A program made the translations under genes and the position numbers. A stretch of DNA of 21,879 bases, from positions 1 through 21,879 of the forward strand of contig DGGY01000056.1 in NCBI GenBank assembly GCA_002392405.1, given 5' to 3'. The notes beneath the pieces are model-generated. The model did no database searches and had not been told where the DNA came from. It was given only the letters and a program-made list of their open reading frames with translations. Shown here one piece after another: positions 21,198-21,879 of this stretch (positions are counted from its first letter, which is position 1; the number at the start of each line of letters is the position of its first letter). This DNA comes from Treponema sp. UBA3862 (GTDB taxonomy: Bacteria; Spirochaetota; Spirochaetia; Treponematales; Treponemataceae).

Positions 21198-21879
21198 TAC
21201 TTTTCTTCATCCTCAGGAAGATATTTTTCAATGTATTCTTTTTTGATTCTGACAAGTTCATTCTTAGGAAGAATTTTTAGAAGACGCCAGCCGAGATTTA
21301 AAGTATCCTCAATGGAGCGGTTTTCGTATTCTCCCTGCGAGAAAAACTGTTTTTCCATAGCATTACCAAACTCAAGATACTGTCTGTCTATAGTGCTCAG
21401 TTCTTCTTCACCGATAATTGCGGCAAGAGAGCGGATTGATTTTACTTTTGAATAAGCGGCAAAAAGCTGGCTTGCAACATTTGCATGGTCCTCACGGGTC
21501 ATCCCCTCACCAATTCCGTCTTTCATAAGGCGGCTTAAACTTGGAAGAGGATTTACAGGCGGATAAGTTCCGCTCTGGTTTAACTCGCGGCTTAAAACAA
21601 TCTGTCCTTCAGTAATGTAACCTGTAAGGTCAGGAATAGGATGAGAAATATCATCATTAGGCATTGTAAGAATAGGAATCTGAGTAATTGAGCCTTTTGA
21701 GCCCTTGATTTTTCCTGCCCTTTCATAAAGTTCAGCCAGGTCAGAATAAAGATAGCCCGGATATCCTTTGCGTCCAGGAACTTCACCGCGGGTAGTAGAA
21801 ATTTCCCGGAGGGCTTCACAGTAATTCGTCATGTCAGTCATAACGACAAGAACATGCATTCCCTTTTCAAAGGCAAGAT
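21197..21879 (-). CDS. atpB: V-type ATP synthase/ATPase subunit B, C-terminal part (5' end outside window)
   Basis: The frame runs to the window edge with no start. About 226 residues are visible, beginning [19 protein letters not shown], roughly the second half of a subunit usually 430-480 long. Subunit B is the non-catalytic member of the A3B3 head. Recognisable parts are the segment [35 protein letters not shown], and [14 protein letters not shown], followed by MTREDH. An internal Met at 21859 is not the start. In spirochaetes this ATPase type replaces the F-type enzyme; proton or sodium use cannot be judged from this subunit. Confidence 0.96.
   Translation of the reverse strand, partial: LAFEKGMHVLVVMTDMTNYCEALREISTTRGEVPGRKGYPGYLYSDLAELYERAGKIKGSKGSITQIPILTMPNDDISHPIPDLTGYITEGQIVLSRELNQSGTYPPVNPLPSLSRLMKDGIGEGMTREDHANVASQLFAAYSKVKSIRSLAAIIGEEELSTIDRQYLEFGNAMEKQFFSQGEYENRSIEDTLNLGWRLLKILPKNELVRIKKEYIEKYLPEDEEK

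Overview
The window looks like chromosomal core DNA from a treponeme or close relative (Spirochaetes). The inference rests on gene content: an archaeal/V-type ATPase (subunits B and D), SpoVG, a Prp protease beside L21 and L27, a CTC-type L25, two HtrA-like lipoproteins with relaxed spirochaete-like lipoboxes, a Maf/DUF115 glycosyltransferase-like protein, and low-GC DNA with strong AGGAGG ribosome sites. I see no mobile element, phage gene or CRISPR array. The species cannot be named from the sequence alone.

Layout. A truncated tRNA-Asp (minus) faces away from a plus-strand pair: a parvulin-fold, SurA/PpiD-like envelope chaperone and a Maf/DUF115 protein. These converge on a minus-strand group read as secreted TPR/calcium-loop protein, HtrA-like lipoprotein, then lepA. 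Next, also minus, is ispE, spoVG, tRNA-Gln, rplY, with a promoter in front of ispE and an intrinsic terminator after rplY. This is a compact version of the ispE...spoVG...ctc neighbourhood known from Bacillus. Divergent from ispE stands a monocistronic plus-strand gene for a 79-residue protein that is 43% Asp/Glu with no Lys, Arg or His. It has its own promoter, ribosome site and strong terminator, and is the least explained gene here.

The second half is minus strand. rplU, prp and rpmA end at an intrinsic terminator. They are followed by obgE, nadD, yqeK, an LCP-family protein and rsfS, the last five joined by 1-20 base overlaps. This couples ribosome assembly and silencing (Obg, RsfS, L21, L27) with NAD synthesis, dinucleotide hydrolysis and an envelope protein. 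Upstream lie a DnaJ-domain protein, map and a second HtrA lipoprotein, then the end of a V-ATPase operon. A GC-rich block of about 110 bases separates htrA from the rplU promoter.

Points for a second look: the acidic miniprotein; an L27 with a 64-residue Ala/Lys/Pro/Glu tail; Prp present although L27 has no N-terminal extension to cut; four genes (lepA, ispE, the J-domain gene and the TPR gene) without a Shine-Dalgarno site whose promoter-like elements predict 0-3 base leaders; an LCP domain lacking its usual catalytic arginines; a parvulin domain lacking its usual histidines; and the GC-rich intergenic element.
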